Shown: positions 1 through 9,234, counted from the stretch's first letter. The stretch is 64,000 nt of DNA from Shimia sp965227725 (GCF_965227725.1 NZ_CBDDGH010000004.1:62001-126000); one strand, 5' to 3'. Numbers and translations: made by a program. Notes: a model not told the origin generated them from the letters alone.

Positions 1-2
1 GC

Positions 3-365
3 AAACAGGGCGTGCGCAGCGCGCTGGATGATTTTGGCACCGGCTATTCCTCACTCGCCTACCTGCTGCGCATGGAATTTGACGAGATCAAGATTGACCG
101 GGAATTTGTGCGCGACATTCACGCGGGCAATGACAACCACATTCTGGTCCGTCACCTCGCCGATATGCTGTGCCAGCTCGACATTGATCTGGTGGTGGAA
201 GGCATCGAAACCGAAGAGCAGATCGCGCTGCTGCACGGGGTCGGCAACCGCGTGGGTCAGGGCTATCTCTTCTCCCGTCCGCTGGAGCTGGAGGATGTGG
301 AGGGCTATCTGCGCACCGCGCTCAACCTGCCGGACGGCGCAGCACAGACCGGCACCAAGGGCTAA
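3..365 (+). CDS. EAL-domain c-di-GMP phosphodiesterase, C-terminal part
   Basis: The reading frame is open from base 3, so the gene starts before the window and only about 120 C-terminal residues are seen. The conserved EAL-domain blocks are present in order: DDFGTGYSS, a KIDREFV segment, VVEGIET with the catalytic glutamate, and GQGYLFSRP. EAL proteins hydrolyse cyclic di-GMP to pGpG. The N-terminal part, which could hold sensor, GGDEF or membrane domains, is missing, so the input signal cannot be stated. The part seen keeps the residues expected of an active enzyme. Confidence 0.9.
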   Translation, partial: KQGVRSALDDFGTGYSSLAYLLRMEFDEIKIDREFVRDIHAGNDNHILVRHLADMLCQLDIDLVVEGIETEEQIALLHGVGNRVGQGYLFSRPLELEDVEGYLRTALNLPDGAAQTGTKG

Positions 366-395
366 CCGGCACCAACGGCTGATTTGAACCGAAGC

Positions 396-968
396 CTAAA
401 GCGCACCGAGGTCGTCGGCGATCTCCTGCGCGATGGCTACGCCATCCACCCCTTCGCGCTCTGCTGACACGCGCAGCCCCAGCAGATCAGACTGATAGCG
501 CCGCGCCAAAGCCTTGGGATTATGCGCCGCATCAATCTCCCCGGCGGCCTGCGCCTGCGCAAACAAGGCGGCAAAGGTGGCTTCCATCTTCAACAGATGC
601 TGGCTCGCGGTTTCAGCAAGCGGGTGGTTGTGCGCCCGCAGCTCCAACAGCGTTTTTGACAACATACAGGCTTTGGCCGGTGCCGCCCCATTGCCGATCG
701 CAATCTGCGGCCAACGCTTGAGCGCCTCAAGCGGCCCGAGCTCCTGCGCCAATGCGGTCAGCCCCGCCACCCCGTCAGAGGCATATTGATTTAGCGCCAG
801 CTCAAACAGCGCGTCCTTGGAGCCGAAAGCCGCATAGAAGCTGCCCGGCTTCATCTGAAGCTCTGCCTCCAGATCCTTGAGCGACGTGCCCGCCCAGCCG
901 CGCTGCCAGAACAGATCACGGGCGCGGCCTATCAACTCTTGGCGGTCATAATTTGGCTTTCGGGGCAT
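396..968 (-). CDS. TetR/AcrR-family transcriptional regulator
   Basis: 190 aa from the chosen ATG at 968. An N-terminal helix-turn-helix (about residues 10-55, with AGTSLKDLEAELQMKPGSFYAAFGSKDALF) is followed by an all-helical ligand domain. The frame stays open to 1031, but the extra 21 codons are only the translation of two operator-like palindromes, so the downstream start MPRKPNYDRQ is preferred. The gene is divergent from the AhpD-like gene at 1080. It probably represses both itself and that gene through the two palindromes. The ligand is unknown. Related TetR proteins paired with carboxymuconolactone-decarboxylase-fold genes often respond to electrophiles or oxidants, but that is inference here. 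Confidence 0.88.
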   Translation of the reverse strand: MPRKPNYDRQELIGRARDLFWQRGWAGTSLKDLEAELQMKPGSFYAAFGSKDALFELALNQYASDGVAGLTALAQELGPLEALKRWPQIAIGNGAAPAKACMLSKTLLELRAHNHPLAETASQHLLKMEATFAALFAQAQAAGEIDAAHNPKALARRYQSDLLGLRVSAEREGVDGVAIAQEIADDLGAL

Positions 969-991
969 CACGGACTCGTTACGGCTAATTC

Positions 992-1007
992 TTGAATGAT
1001 TGCTCAA
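992..1007. promoter_or_regulatory. TetR operator half-pair, site 1 (imperfect palindrome)
   Basis: TTGAATGATTGCTCAA matches the perfect palindrome at 1016-1031 at 13 of 16 positions and starts exactly 24 bp before it. It lies between the start of the TetR gene and the divergent gene. Inferred as a second binding site for the TetR dimer. Confidence 0.6.
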
Positions 1008-1015
1008 CAATATAC

Positions 1016-1031
1016 TTGAGTGATCACTCAA
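1016..1031. promoter_or_regulatory. TetR operator, site 2 (perfect 16-bp palindrome)
   Basis: TTGAGTGATCACTCAA is identical to its reverse complement. It sits in the 111-bp divergent intergenic region, 48 bp before the AhpD-like start, a classic position for autoregulation plus control of the divergent neighbour. Confidence 0.7.
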
Positions 1032-1079
1032 TAAAGCCTAAATGAGTCTCATCAACACTGATTCACAGGAATAATCCTC

Positions 1080-1646
1080 ATGAGCTTCCCGTCCCACGAC
1101 CTCGAAACCGCCCCAGAAGCCTCCAAGCCGCTGCTGGAAAACTCCCAGAAAGCCTTTGGCCGCCTGCCCGGTCTGCACAAGGTTCTGGCAGAGAGCCCAC
1201 AGGCCTATGAAGGCTACCAGCTGCTGCACAAACTCTTCACCGAGACCGATTTTGACGCCGATGAGCTCACCGTTGTCTGGCAGTCCATCAACGTTGAGCA
1301 CGCCTGCCACTACTGTGTGCCAGCCCACACCGGCATCGCGAAAATGATGAAAGTGTCTGACGAGATCACCGAGGCGCTGCGCAACGAAACCCCGCTGCCT
1401 TCCGCCAAGCTGGAAGCTCTGCGCACCTTCACCGTGCAGATGGTGCGTGAACGCGGCAACGTGTCTGAAGCGCAGATGAAAGCTTTCTTTGATGCAGGCT
1501 ACGGCCACCGCGCGGTGCTCGACGTGATCCTCGGTCTGGCGCAGAAAACCATGTCCAACTACGTCAACCACGTGGCACAGACCCCGGTCGACGAAGTGTT
1601 CCACCCGCTGAAATGGGAACGCGGCAACACCCCTCTGGAGGTGTAA
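1080..1646 (+). CDS. AhpD-like / carboxymuconolactone decarboxylase-family protein
   Basis: 188 aa, all-helical AhpD/CMD fold. The redox motif is visible as C76-H-Y-C79 followed by H83 (HACHYCVPAHT), the arrangement of AhpD-type peroxidase-related enzymes rather than true decarboxylases, which lack the CxxC. It probably reduces or scavenges peroxides or electrophiles in the cytoplasm, but the substrate is unknown. The gene is divergent from a TetR regulator, with two palindromes in between, so induction by a small molecule is likely. A second AhpD-like protein lies at 16435, but the two are not close relatives. Confidence 0.85.
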   Translation: MSFPSHDLETAPEASKPLLENSQKAFGRLPGLHKVLAESPQAYEGYQLLHKLFTETDFDADELTVVWQSINVEHACHYCVPAHTGIAKMMKVSDEITEALRNETPLPSAKLEALRTFTVQMVRERGNVSEAQMKAFFDAGYGHRAVLDVILGLAQKTMSNYVNHVAQTPVDEVFHPLKWERGNTPLEV

Positions 1647-1729
1647 TCCCGCCCGGCCCTTCAGGGCCAACGGAGCAAAACACGGGGCTGCGCTTGACGG
1701 CGCGGCCCCTTCACGCCTATGGCAGGCGC

Positions 1730-1936
1730 ATGGAACACACCGTGCAAAAGCTTGAAGAACAAATCGCCCACCTGACCCGCACCATCGAGGATCTCAGCGA
1801 TGTTGTGGCCCGTCAGGACAGCGAGATTGCCCTGCTCACCCGCCGTGTGCACATGCTGATGGAACGCGAAGCCAGCCGCGAAGCCGAAGGCGGCGGCGGT
1901 GTGGTGATCGGCGACGAACGCCCGCCGCATTATTGA
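1730..1936 (+). CDS. slyX: SlyX family protein
   Basis: 68 aa. Start placed at the ATG at 1730; the frame is open further upstream, but that part overlaps the previous gene and has no family similarity. The protein is an amphipathic coiled coil (QKLEEQIAHLTRTIEDLSDVV, then ARQDSEIALLTRRVHML) followed by the short Pro-rich C-terminus ending RPPHY, typical of SlyX. Function is unknown in the family. It sits 83 bp behind the AhpD-like gene and before dnaE. Confidence 0.8.
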   Translation: MEHTVQKLEEQIAHLTRTIEDLSDVVARQDSEIALLTRRVHMLMEREASREAEGGGGVVIGDERPPHY

Positions 1937-1954
1937 CCTTCCAGTGGCTCAGCT

Positions 1955-2032
1955 GCGCTGAGCCTGCTTGAGGGCGCTGCCCTCGTCACATCAATGATGT
2001 GACTTCACCCGGGATATTTTTGGAATGAGAAA
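1955..2032. repeat. Intergenic repeat, copy A (upstream of dnaE)
   Basis: This about 78-bp element aligns nearly end to end with 5604-5680 on the other side of dnaE. Shared blocks are GCGCTGAGCC, TTGAGG, GCCCTCG, GACTTCACCCG and a T-rich TTTTTGG ending. Copy A also contains a hairpin at 1985-2003: arms GTCACATCA and TGATGTGAC around one base. Elements ending CACCC-G-TATTTTTGG recur between genes in Roseobacter-group genomes, to my knowledge without a function. Confidence 0.6.
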
Positions 2033-2078
2033 GCTGGCGGGTGTTTCCTCCCCCGCAGGGCTGAGATAGCCTGTGGCA

Positions 2079-5000
2079 ATGACCACAGCTCCCCGATTCA
2101 TTCACCTGCGCACCCACACGGAATACTCTCTGCTGGAGGGCGCCGTGCGCGTAAAAAAACTGCCCGCGCTTTGTGAAAAGATGGGCATGCCCGCCGTCGC
2201 CATCACCGACACCAACAGCCTGTTTGCGGCGCTGGAATTCTCGGTCGGGGCGCAAAACGCGGGCATTCAGCCGATCGTCGGCTGTCAGGTCGATCTGCAC
2301 ATGCCGCACAACGACCCGACCGGTCGCACGGCCCCGCCGCCCCCGGCCCCCATCGTGCTGCTGAGCCAGCGCGAGGAAGGCTATGAAAACCTTATGAAGC
2401 TGTCCTCCTGCCTCTATGTGGACAAAGGCGGGCAGCTGCCGCAGGTCACCATGGAGGAGCTGGCGGAGCGCTCTGCTGGGTTGATCTGTCTCACCGGCGG
2501 GCCGGACGGGCCCATGGGCCGCATGATGCGCAACGGCCAGCATGATGCCGCCCGCGCCATGATGACCCGTTTCAAAGAGATTTTTGACGACCGCCTCTAT
2601 GTGGAGCTGCAGCGTCACCCCGGCGAGCACGGCAAGCCTGAGGCTGAACAGCTGACCGAGCGCGGCTTTATCGAGATGGCCTACGCCATGGACATCCCGC
2701 TGGTCGCCACCAATGATGTCTACTTCCCTACAACCGATATGTATGAGGCGCATGATGCGCTGATCTGTATCTCGGAAGGGGCCTATGTGGATCAGCAGGA
2801 GGGCCGCCGCCGCCTGACCCCGCAGCACTATTTCAAATCGCAAGAAGAGATGATCACGCTCTTTGCCGATCTCCCTGAGGCGATTGAAAACACAGTGGAA
2901 ATCGCCAAACGCTGCGCCTTTGCCACCTATCTGCGCGACCCGATCCTGCCCAAATTTGCCGACGATGAGGTGGCTGAGCTGCGTCGCATCGCCAATGAAG
3001 GCCTGCAGGCCCGCCTTGCGGTGATCCCCCACGCCGTGAGTGTGGAGGAATATCAGGAGCGGCTCGATTTTGAGCTGGGCATCATCGAAGGCATGGGCTT
3101 TCCCGGCTACTTCCTGATCGTTGCGGACTTTATCCAATGGGGCAAAGATCACGGCATCCCCGTAGGCCCGGGCCGGGGCTCCGGTGCGGGCAGCCTTGTG
3201 GCCTATGCGCTCACCATCACCGACCTTGACCCGCTGCGCTACTCGCTGCTGTTTGAACGCTTCCTCAACCCGGAACGGGTCTCGATGCCCGACTTCGACA
3301 TCGACTTCTGCATGGACCGCCGCGAGGAGGTCATCAAATACGTGCAGCAGAAATACGGCCGCGACAAAGTGGGGCAGATCATCACCTTTGGTGCGCTGCT
3401 GTCCAAGGCCGCCGTGCGCGACATCGGCCGCGTGCTGCAGATGCCATACGGTCAGGTGGACCGCCTCTCCAAGCTGATCCCGGTGGAGGGCGTGAAGCCC
3501 ATGTCCATCGCCGACAGTCTCAAGGAAGAGCCGCGCCTGCGCGAAGAGGCCGAAAACGAAGAGGTGGTGAACCGCCTCCTGACCTACGGCCAACAGGTTG
3601 AAGGGCTGTTGCGGAACGCCTCCACCCACGCCGCCGGTGTGGTGATTGGCGACCGTCCGCTGGACGCGCTGGTGCCGCTTTACCAAGATCCGCGTTCTGA
3701 CATGCCCGCCACCCAATTCAATATGAAATGGGTCGAACAGGCGGGGCTTGTGAAGTTCGACTTCTTGGGTCTGAAAACCCTGACAGTGATCCAGAACGCC
3801 ATTGAGCAAATCCACAGCTCGGGCCGCCCGCTGCATGTGGCCGCCGATGGCACCCAGCTTTATGAGCCTGCAGAGGGGGCCGAAAACCAGATCAACGCCA
3901 TCCCGCTGGATGACGGGCCGACCTACAAGCTTTACTCCGACGCCAAAACCGTCGCCGTGTTCCAGGTGGAATCCACCGGCATGATGGATGCGCTTAAGCG
4001 CATGAAACCCACCTGTATTGAGGACATCGTTGCGCTTGTGGCGCTCTACCGTCCGGGTCCGATGGAGAACATCCCGGTCTATTGCGAGGTCAAAAACGGG
4101 CAGCGCGAGATCGAATCTGTCCACCCGCTGATCGACCACATCCTTGAGGAAACCCAGGGCATCATCGTTTATCAGGAACAGGTGATGCAGATCGCGCAGG
4201 TCATGGCGGGCTACTCCCTTGGCGGCGCCGACCTGTTGCGCCGCGCCATGGGTAAGAAGATCAAAGAGGCGATGGACGCCGAGCGCCCGAAATTTGAAAA
4301 AGGCGCGGCGGAAAACGGTGTTCCGGCCAAGAAAGCCTCCGAGGTTTTCGACCTTCTGGAAAAATTCGCCAACTACGGCTTTAACAAATCCCACGCGGCC
4401 GCCTATGCGGTGGTGAGCTATCAGACCGCCTGGCTCAAAGCCAACCACCCGGTTGAATTCATGGCCGGGGTGATGAACTGCGATATCCACCTCACAGATA
4501 AGCTCGCGGTCTATTTTGAAGAGGTCAAAAAGGCGCTCAAACTGCCCTATGTGCCGCCCTGCGTGAACCGCTCTGACGCCACCTTCAAAGTGGTCGACGG
4601 CGCGCTGGTCTACGCCCTTGGGGCGCTGAAAAACGTCGGTGTGGAGGCGATGAAACTCGTCACCGAAGGCCGCAAGGTCGACGGGCAGGACAAGCCTTTT
4701 GCCACGCTATTTGATTTTGCCCGTCGGGTCGATCTCAAAAAAGTGGGCAAACGCCCGCTGGAAATGCTCGCCCGCTCCGGCGCCTTTGATCAGCTCGATG
4801 GCAACCGCCGCCGTGTGCTGGAAAGCCTCGATGGTCTGGTGAACTACTCCGCCGCCATTCATGAGCAGAAGACCTCCAATCAGGTCTCGCTCTTTGGCGA
4901 GGCCGGGGATGACCTGCCAGAGCCGCGCCTCTCCCCTGCCGGAGACTGGCTACAGGCCGAGCGTCTGGACGAGGAAGCCAAAGCGATTGGTTTCTTCCTC

Positions 5001-5597
5001 TCCGGTCACCCGCTCGAAGACTATATGGCCGCCCTGAAACGCAAGCAGGTGCTCACGCTGGACGAGCTCACCGACAAGGCGCGCGGTGGGGCCTGTATCG
5101 CCAAACTCGCCGGTCGTGTTTCCGGCCGACAGGAACGCAAATCCGCACGCGGCAACCGCTTCGCCTTTGCCCAGCTCTCCGACCCGACCGGGGCCTATGA
5201 GGTCACGATCTTCTCGGACACACTGGAAAAATGCCGCGAGTATCTCGAAACCGGCTCCAAAGTGGTCGTGACCGTGAAGGCAGAAATGGAAAGTGATCAG
5301 CTCAAGCTGCTGGCCCAATCCATGACGCCGGTAGACACCATCGTCGCAGATGCTGGGAATGCGGGCCTCAAGATCTTCCTCGATGACGCCAGCGCCGTGG
5401 GGCCTGTGGCCAACATCCTGCAGGGTGCCAAGGAAAGCATGCCCAAAGCTCCCAAAGGCCCGATTGTGTTCTGCCTCACCAATATGGAGCTGCCCGGCGA
5501 GGTGGAGATCGACGCGGGCGCAGGCTTCCCGGTCAATCCCCAGATCAAAAGCGCGCTGAAATCCGTCGAAGGGGTGATGGCGGTGCAGGAGGTCTAA
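2079..5597 (+). CDS. dnaE: DNA polymerase III subunit alpha (replicative polymerase)
   Basis: 1172 aa from the ATG at 2079 (a GTG two codons earlier is possible), the normal DnaE length. Order: PHP domain (FIHLRTHTEYSLLEGA at the N-terminus, with HLR where active PHP enzymes have HLH, as in E. coli DnaE, so probably no PHP nuclease), the palm with the catalytic aspartates in PDFDIDF near residue 408, fingers and tandem helix-hairpin-helix region, then an OB fold near residue 1000 (GRVSGRQERKSARGNRFAF). It is the catalytic subunit of the chromosomal replicase. No frameshift is seen. The gene stands alone, with related repeat copies on either side. Confidence 0.97.
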   Translation: MTTAPRFIHLRTHTEYSLLEGAVRVKKLPALCEKMGMPAVAITDTNSLFAALEFSVGAQNAGIQPIVGCQVDLHMPHNDPTGRTAPPPPAPIVLLSQREEGYENLMKLSSCLYVDKGGQLPQVTMEELAERSAGLICLTGGPDGPMGRMMRNGQHDAARAMMTRFKEIFDDRLYVELQRHPGEHGKPEAEQLTERGFIEMAYAMDIPLVATNDVYFPTTDMYEAHDALICISEGAYVDQQEGRRRLTPQHYFKSQEEMITLFADLPEAIENTVEIAKRCAFATYLRDPILPKFADDEVAELRRIANEGLQARLAVIPHAVSVEEYQERLDFELGIIEGMGFPGYFLIVADFIQWGKDHGIPVGPGRGSGAGSLVAYALTITDLDPLRYSLLFERFLNPERVSMPDFDIDFCMDRREEVIKYVQQKYGRDKVGQIITFGALLSKAAVRDIGRVLQMPYGQVDRLSKLIPVEGVKPMSIADSLKEEPRLREEAENEEVVNRLLTYGQQVEGLLRNASTHAAGVVIGDRPLDALVPLYQDPRSDMPATQFNMKWVEQAGLVKFDFLGLKTLTVIQNAIEQIHSSGRPLHVAADGTQLYEPAEGAENQINAIPLDDGPTYKLYSDAKTVAVFQVESTGMMDALKRMKPTCIEDIVALVALYRPGPMENIPVYCEVKNGQREIESVHPLIDHILEETQGIIVYQEQVMQIAQVMAGYSLGGADLLRRAMGKKIKEAMDAERPKFEKGAAENGVPAKKASEVFDLLEKFANYGFNKSHAAAYAVVSYQTAWLKANHPVEFMAGVMNCDIHLTDKLAVYFEEVKKALKLPYVPPCVNRSDATFKVVDGALVYALGALKNVGVEAMKLVTEGRKVDGQDKPFATLFDFARRVDLKKVGKRPLEMLARSGAFDQLDGNRRRVLESLDGLVNYSAAIHEQKTSNQVSLFGEAGDDLPEPRLSPAGDWLQAERLDEEAKAIGFFLSGHPLEDYMAALKRKQVLTLDELTDKARGGACIAKLAGRVSGRQERKSARGNRFAFAQLSDPTGAYEVTIFSDTLEKCREYLETGSKVVVTVKAEMESDQLKLLAQSMTPVDTIVADAGNAGLKIFLDDASAVGPVANILQGAKESMPKAPKGPIVFCLTNMELPGEVEIDAGAGFPVNPQIKSALKSVEGVMAVQEV

Positions 5598-5603
5598 CCT
5601 CCC

Positions 5604-5680
5604 GCGCTGAGCCTTTTGAGGACTCCGCCCTCGCCCGATTACAGATGGGACTTCACCCGAGTTTTTTTTGGCAAGAGGAA
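5604..5680. repeat. Intergenic repeat, copy B (downstream of dnaE)
   Basis: Second copy of the element at 1955-2032, same orientation and almost the same length; it lacks the perfect hairpin of copy A. It begins seven bases after the dnaE stop. The rest of the 302-bp gap to fadH shows no gene. Confidence 0.6.
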
Positions 5681-5899
5681 GGCGCAACGCGCGCCGCCTT
5701 AAGGTTTTGCAGCCGCCTGCATTTGGCACCTACGCAATACAGCCGCGATACAGACGCAATACCGACGTCGCGATTTATGGTTAATATGGCCCAATCGCCG
5801 CGCAACACTTTGGCCATGACGCAGCGACGATGACGCCGCGTTCAGGGGTGACAGCGCCCCGTCTTTACGTTTTGGTCAACCGGAAATGAGGAGGCACCG

Positions 5900-7939
5900 A
5901 TGGAGGCACCTGTGACTCAATATCCCCATATGCTGGCCCCGCTTGATCTGGGCTTTACCACTCTGAAAAACCGCGTCCTGATGGGCTCGATGCACACCGG
6001 TCTGGAAGAAACCAAAGACTGGAATCGGGTGGCGGAATTTTACGCTGAACGCGCCCGCGGCGGCGTTGGCCTGATCGTCACAGGCGGCATGGCCCCTTCC
6101 AAAGAGGGCGGCGTTTTCCCAGGTGCTGCCGGGCTGTTTTCCGATCAGGACATCGCCAACCACAAGGTGGTGACAAACCGCGTCCATGAGGCGGGTGGCA
6201 AGATCGCCATGCAGATCCTGCACGCTGGGCGCTATGCTTACGGGCCGGAATGCGTGTCTGCTTCACCGATCAAATCCCCGATCTCTCCCTTCCCGCCAAA
6301 GGAGCTGGATGAAGAGGGAATTGAAAAGCAAATTCAAGACTTTATCACCGCCGCCACCCGCGCGCGCGAAGCCGGTTATGACGGTATTGAGATCATGGGC
6401 AGCGAGGGCTATTTCCTCAATCAGTTCATTGTCACCCATGTGAACAAACGCACGGACCGCTGGGGCGGGTCTTACGAAAACCGCATCCGCCTGCCCATCG
6501 AAGTGGTGCGCCGCTGCCGCGAGGCTGTGGGCGAGGATTTCATCATCATCTACCGTCTGTCGATGATTGATCTGGTGCCCAATGGCTCCACCCACGAAGA
6601 AGTGGTGCAGCTGGCGCAAGAGATTGAAAAAGCAGGCGCAACCATCATCAACACCGGCATCGGCTGGCACGAGGCGCGCATTCCGACCATCGCCACCTCC
6701 GTGCCCCGCCGCGCCTTTGCATGGGTCACCAAAAAGCTGATGGGCAAGGTTGGCATCCCGGTGATCACTTCCAACCGCATCAACACGCCTGAAGTGGCCG
6801 AAGAGGTGCTGGCCGAGGGCTGCGCCGACATGATTTCCATGGCCCGGCCTTTCCTCGCGGACAGTGATTTTGTCAACAAAGCCTCCGAAGGCAAAGCCGC
6901 CCACATCGCCCCCTGCATCGGCTGCAACCAGGCGTGTCTGGATCACACATTTGGCGGAAAACTCACATCTTGTCTTGTGAATCCAAGGGCTTGCCATGAA
7001 ACGGAATTACCGATCCTTGCTGCGGATGCGGTGAAGTCCATCGCCGTTGTTGGCGCCGGACCAGCCGGTCTGTCCGCCGCAATGACCGCTGCACAACGCG
7101 GCCACAAGGTCACACTGATCGACCGCGCCGACAAACTAGGCGGGCAGCTCAACGTTGCCAAACAGATCCCCGGCAAAGAGGAATTCTGGGGGCTGGTGGA
7201 CTGGTATGAAGCCATGATCGCCGATCTCGACATCGAGGTCCGCCTGAACACCGAGGCCACCGCCAACACGCTGGCTGGCTTTGACGAGGTCATCATCGCC
7301 ACCGGCATCGTGCCGCGCGACCCGGGCATTCCGGGCCAAGACCGTCCCGAGGTGATGAGCTATCTCGATGTGCTGCGCGACAAGAAACCTGTCGGCAAAA
7401 AGGTCGCCGTCATCGGCGCAGGCGGCATCGGCTTTGACGTCTCCGAATTCCTCGTGCACGAAGGTGAAAGCCTCACCGAAAACCTGCCGGAATGGATGGT
7501 GGAATGGGGTGTCTCTGATCCCGAAGAGCACCGCGGCGGCATCGCCCCCGAAGGGGCCCAGCCCCACGCACCGGCACGTCAGGTCACCCTGATGCAGCGT
7601 AAGGCCAAAGCGCTTGGCAAAGGTCTTGGGAAAACAACCGGTTGGATCCATCGCGCGGCGCTCAAGATGAAGAACGTCGAGATGCTTGGTGGTGTGAACT
7701 ACGAGCGGATCGACGATGACGGCCTGCACATTTCCTTTGGCGAAGCGCGTGAAAACCCTCGGGTGATCGCAGTCGACAATGTGGTGATCTGCGCCGGTCA
7801 GCTGTCTGACCGCAGTCTGGCCGATGCGCTGGAGGCCGAAGGCGTCACCTGCCACGTGATTGGCGGCGCGGATGTGGCTGCCGAGCTTGACGCAAAACGC
7901 GCCATCAATCAGGGCACACGTCTGGCCGCAAGCCTGTAA
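5900..7939 (+). CDS. fadH: NADPH-dependent 2,4-dienoyl-CoA reductase
   Basis: 679 aa. The N-terminal half is an FMN-binding TIM barrel of the old yellow enzyme type (HAGRYAYGPE; GSEGYFLNQF; RTDRWGGSYENR; NTGIGWHEARIPTIATSVPR, a FadH signature). Next comes the 4Fe-4S cluster region (CIGCNQACLD with a further Cys downstream), then an FAD/NAD(P) reductase half with two GxGxxG motifs (VVGAGPAGLSAA; VIGAGGIGFDVSEFL). It reduces 2,4-dienoyl-CoA so that polyunsaturated fatty acids can enter beta-oxidation. The ATG follows a strong GAGGAG ribosome site. It is a single gene closed by a terminator. Confidence 0.95.
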   Translation: MEAPVTQYPHMLAPLDLGFTTLKNRVLMGSMHTGLEETKDWNRVAEFYAERARGGVGLIVTGGMAPSKEGGVFPGAAGLFSDQDIANHKVVTNRVHEAGGKIAMQILHAGRYAYGPECVSASPIKSPISPFPPKELDEEGIEKQIQDFITAATRAREAGYDGIEIMGSEGYFLNQFIVTHVNKRTDRWGGSYENRIRLPIEVVRRCREAVGEDFIIIYRLSMIDLVPNGSTHEEVVQLAQEIEKAGATIINTGIGWHEARIPTIATSVPRRAFAWVTKKLMGKVGIPVITSNRINTPEVAEEVLAEGCADMISMARPFLADSDFVNKASEGKAAHIAPCIGCNQACLDHTFGGKLTSCLVNPRACHETELPILAADAVKSIAVVGAGPAGLSAAMTAAQRGHKVTLIDRADKLGGQLNVAKQIPGKEEFWGLVDWYEAMIADLDIEVRLNTEATANTLAGFDEVIIATGIVPRDPGIPGQDRPEVMSYLDVLRDKKPVGKKVAVIGAGGIGFDVSEFLVHEGESLTENLPEWMVEWGVSDPEEHRGGIAPEGAQPHAPARQVTLMQRKAKALGKGLGKTTGWIHRAALKMKNVEMLGGVNYERIDDDGLHISFGEARENPRVIAVDNVVICAGQLSDRSLADALEAEGVTCHVIGGADVAAELDAKRAINQGTRLAASL

Positions 7940-7956
7940 GGCCCTGATGAGAAAAC

Positions 7957-7988
7957 CAAAGGGGAGCGCTGGCCGCTCCCCTTTTTTG
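7957..7988 (+). terminator. Rho-independent terminator after fadH
   Basis: Stem GGGGAGCG / CGCTCCCC with a CTGGC loop, preceded by AAA and followed by TTTTTT: a textbook intrinsic terminator 18 bp after the fadH stop. Confidence 0.9.
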
Positions 7989-8000
7989 TTGCCCGCACAA

Positions 8001-8033
8001 AAGAAAAAGCCCGAGTTCACAAGGAACCCGAGC
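8001..8033 (-). terminator. Rho-independent terminator of the LysR gene
   Basis: Read on the minus strand: 10-bp RNA stem with arms GCTCGGGTTC and GAACTCGGGC (two G-U pairs) around CTTGT, followed by TTTTTCTTTT. It lies 32 bp after the stop of the LysR gene, back to back with the fadH terminator. Confidence 0.8.
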
Positions 8034-8064
8034 TAAGGTTGCTTTCATAGAAAGCCAGGGAAAA

Positions 8065-8970
8065 TTACCAGTTGGCCGGGCCTTTGTCGCCAAAAGCGTG
8101 GACCAGAAAGTCGATAAACGCGCGCACCTTGGGCTGCGTAAAGCGCCCGGGCGGGTAAACGGCATAAATGCCTTGTGTCTCAATCGGCAGATCCGGAATG
8201 GCTTCCTCAACCAGCCCCTGCTCCAGCGCATCCGCATAGAGGAAGTTCGGAAGATAGGCGATGCCGAGGCCAGATTGTGCTGCATTCAGAAGGGATTGCC
8301 CGTCATTCACCGAAAGCCAGCCCGCCGTGCGCACCTGCCGCTTTTCGCCTGACGGCGCGGTCAGTTTCCAGACAGCGCCATTGGCCTGACTGGAATAATG
8401 CAACAGTTTGTGGTGGTTCAGATCGTCAATTTTCTCCGGGCGGCCGTATTTCTCAAAATAGGCCGGGCTCGCGATCATACGTTTGGTGGTCTCAGCCAAT
8501 TTGCGCGCCCGCAGGGTGCTGTCTTCCAGCTCCCCAATGCGGATCGCCATATCAAAGCCCTCAGAAATCAGCTCCACATAGCGGTTGTTCAGCACCATAT
8601 TCACAGTGATATCAGGGAATTCCGCCAGAAAGTCGCCCAGCACAGGGGAGAGGTGATTGACCCCAAAATCTGTCGCCACAGAGATCCGTAACAGACCCGA
8701 AGGCGCCGATTGCATCGAGGTCACCAGCGCATCCGCCTCACCTGCGTCATTCAAAACCCGCCGGGCGCGGTCATAATAGGCCAGACCAATCTCCGTGGGT
8801 GAGACACGGCGGGTGGTGCGGTTCAACAAACGCGCGCCCAAACGGGCTTCGAGGGAAGAGACGTGCTTTGACACCGCAGATTTGGAAATGCCCATCTTCT
8901 TGGCGGCATCCGTGAATCCGCCCTGATCCACAACAGTGGCAAAAGCTTCCATCTCGGTCAGGCGATCCAT
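8065..8970 (-). CDS. LysR-family transcriptional regulator
   Basis: 301 aa, standard LysR length. Winged helix-turn-helix in the first 60 residues (EMEAFATVVDQGGFTDAAKKMGISKSAVSKHVSSLEARLGARLLNRTTRRV), then a two-lobed effector-binding domain. The subtype with MDRLTEMEAF and LNRTTRRVSPTE is the common CrgA/DhcR-like group. No divergent target gene is adjacent: the next gene upstream, a sulfotransferase, points the same way 264 bp away. The regulon is unknown and autoregulation is likely. Confidence 0.9.
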   Translation of the reverse strand: MDRLTEMEAFATVVDQGGFTDAAKKMGISKSAVSKHVSSLEARLGARLLNRTTRRVSPTEIGLAYYDRARRVLNDAGEADALVTSMQSAPSGLLRISVATDFGVNHLSPVLGDFLAEFPDITVNMVLNNRYVELISEGFDMAIRIGELEDSTLRARKLAETTKRMIASPAYFEKYGRPEKIDDLNHHKLLHYSSQANGAVWKLTAPSGEKRQVRTAGWLSVNDGQSLLNAAQSGLGIAYLPNFLYADALEQGLVEEAIPDLPIETQGIYAVYPPGRFTQPKVRAFIDFLVHAFGDKGPANW

Positions 8971-9234
8971 GCTGGTGTCCTCTACTTACTCGCTTGAGCA
9001 CCATCTATGACGCCGGAATCGGGCAGGATATGGGCAGAGGCCGGACAATATCGGGGTTTTCATGGGATCGTTTGCGGCATGGAAACAGGGAAACATTCGG
9101 TTTCCACAGCCCATAAGGCCCCAGAAACACAGAAAAAACCGCTCTCAACTTATGTGAAAGGCTGCCCGGTCAGTTCAGGCCACTAACATCTCTATTGTGC
9201 ACAGACTCGCCAGAAAGACGGGTCGGCCCGCCGA

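Noticed and set aside
969..1031. 21-codon N-terminal extension of the TetR protein
   Set aside because: It is the translation of two operator palindromes and has no homology to the family.
1986..4490. 834-codon minus-strand frame opposite dnaE
   Set aside because: Shadow of dnaE, with the same compositional cause; the sense strand has full conserved DnaE motifs.
7136..8020. Long minus-strand frame across the fadH end
   Set aside because: It crosses two terminators and is antisense to conserved fadH sequence.
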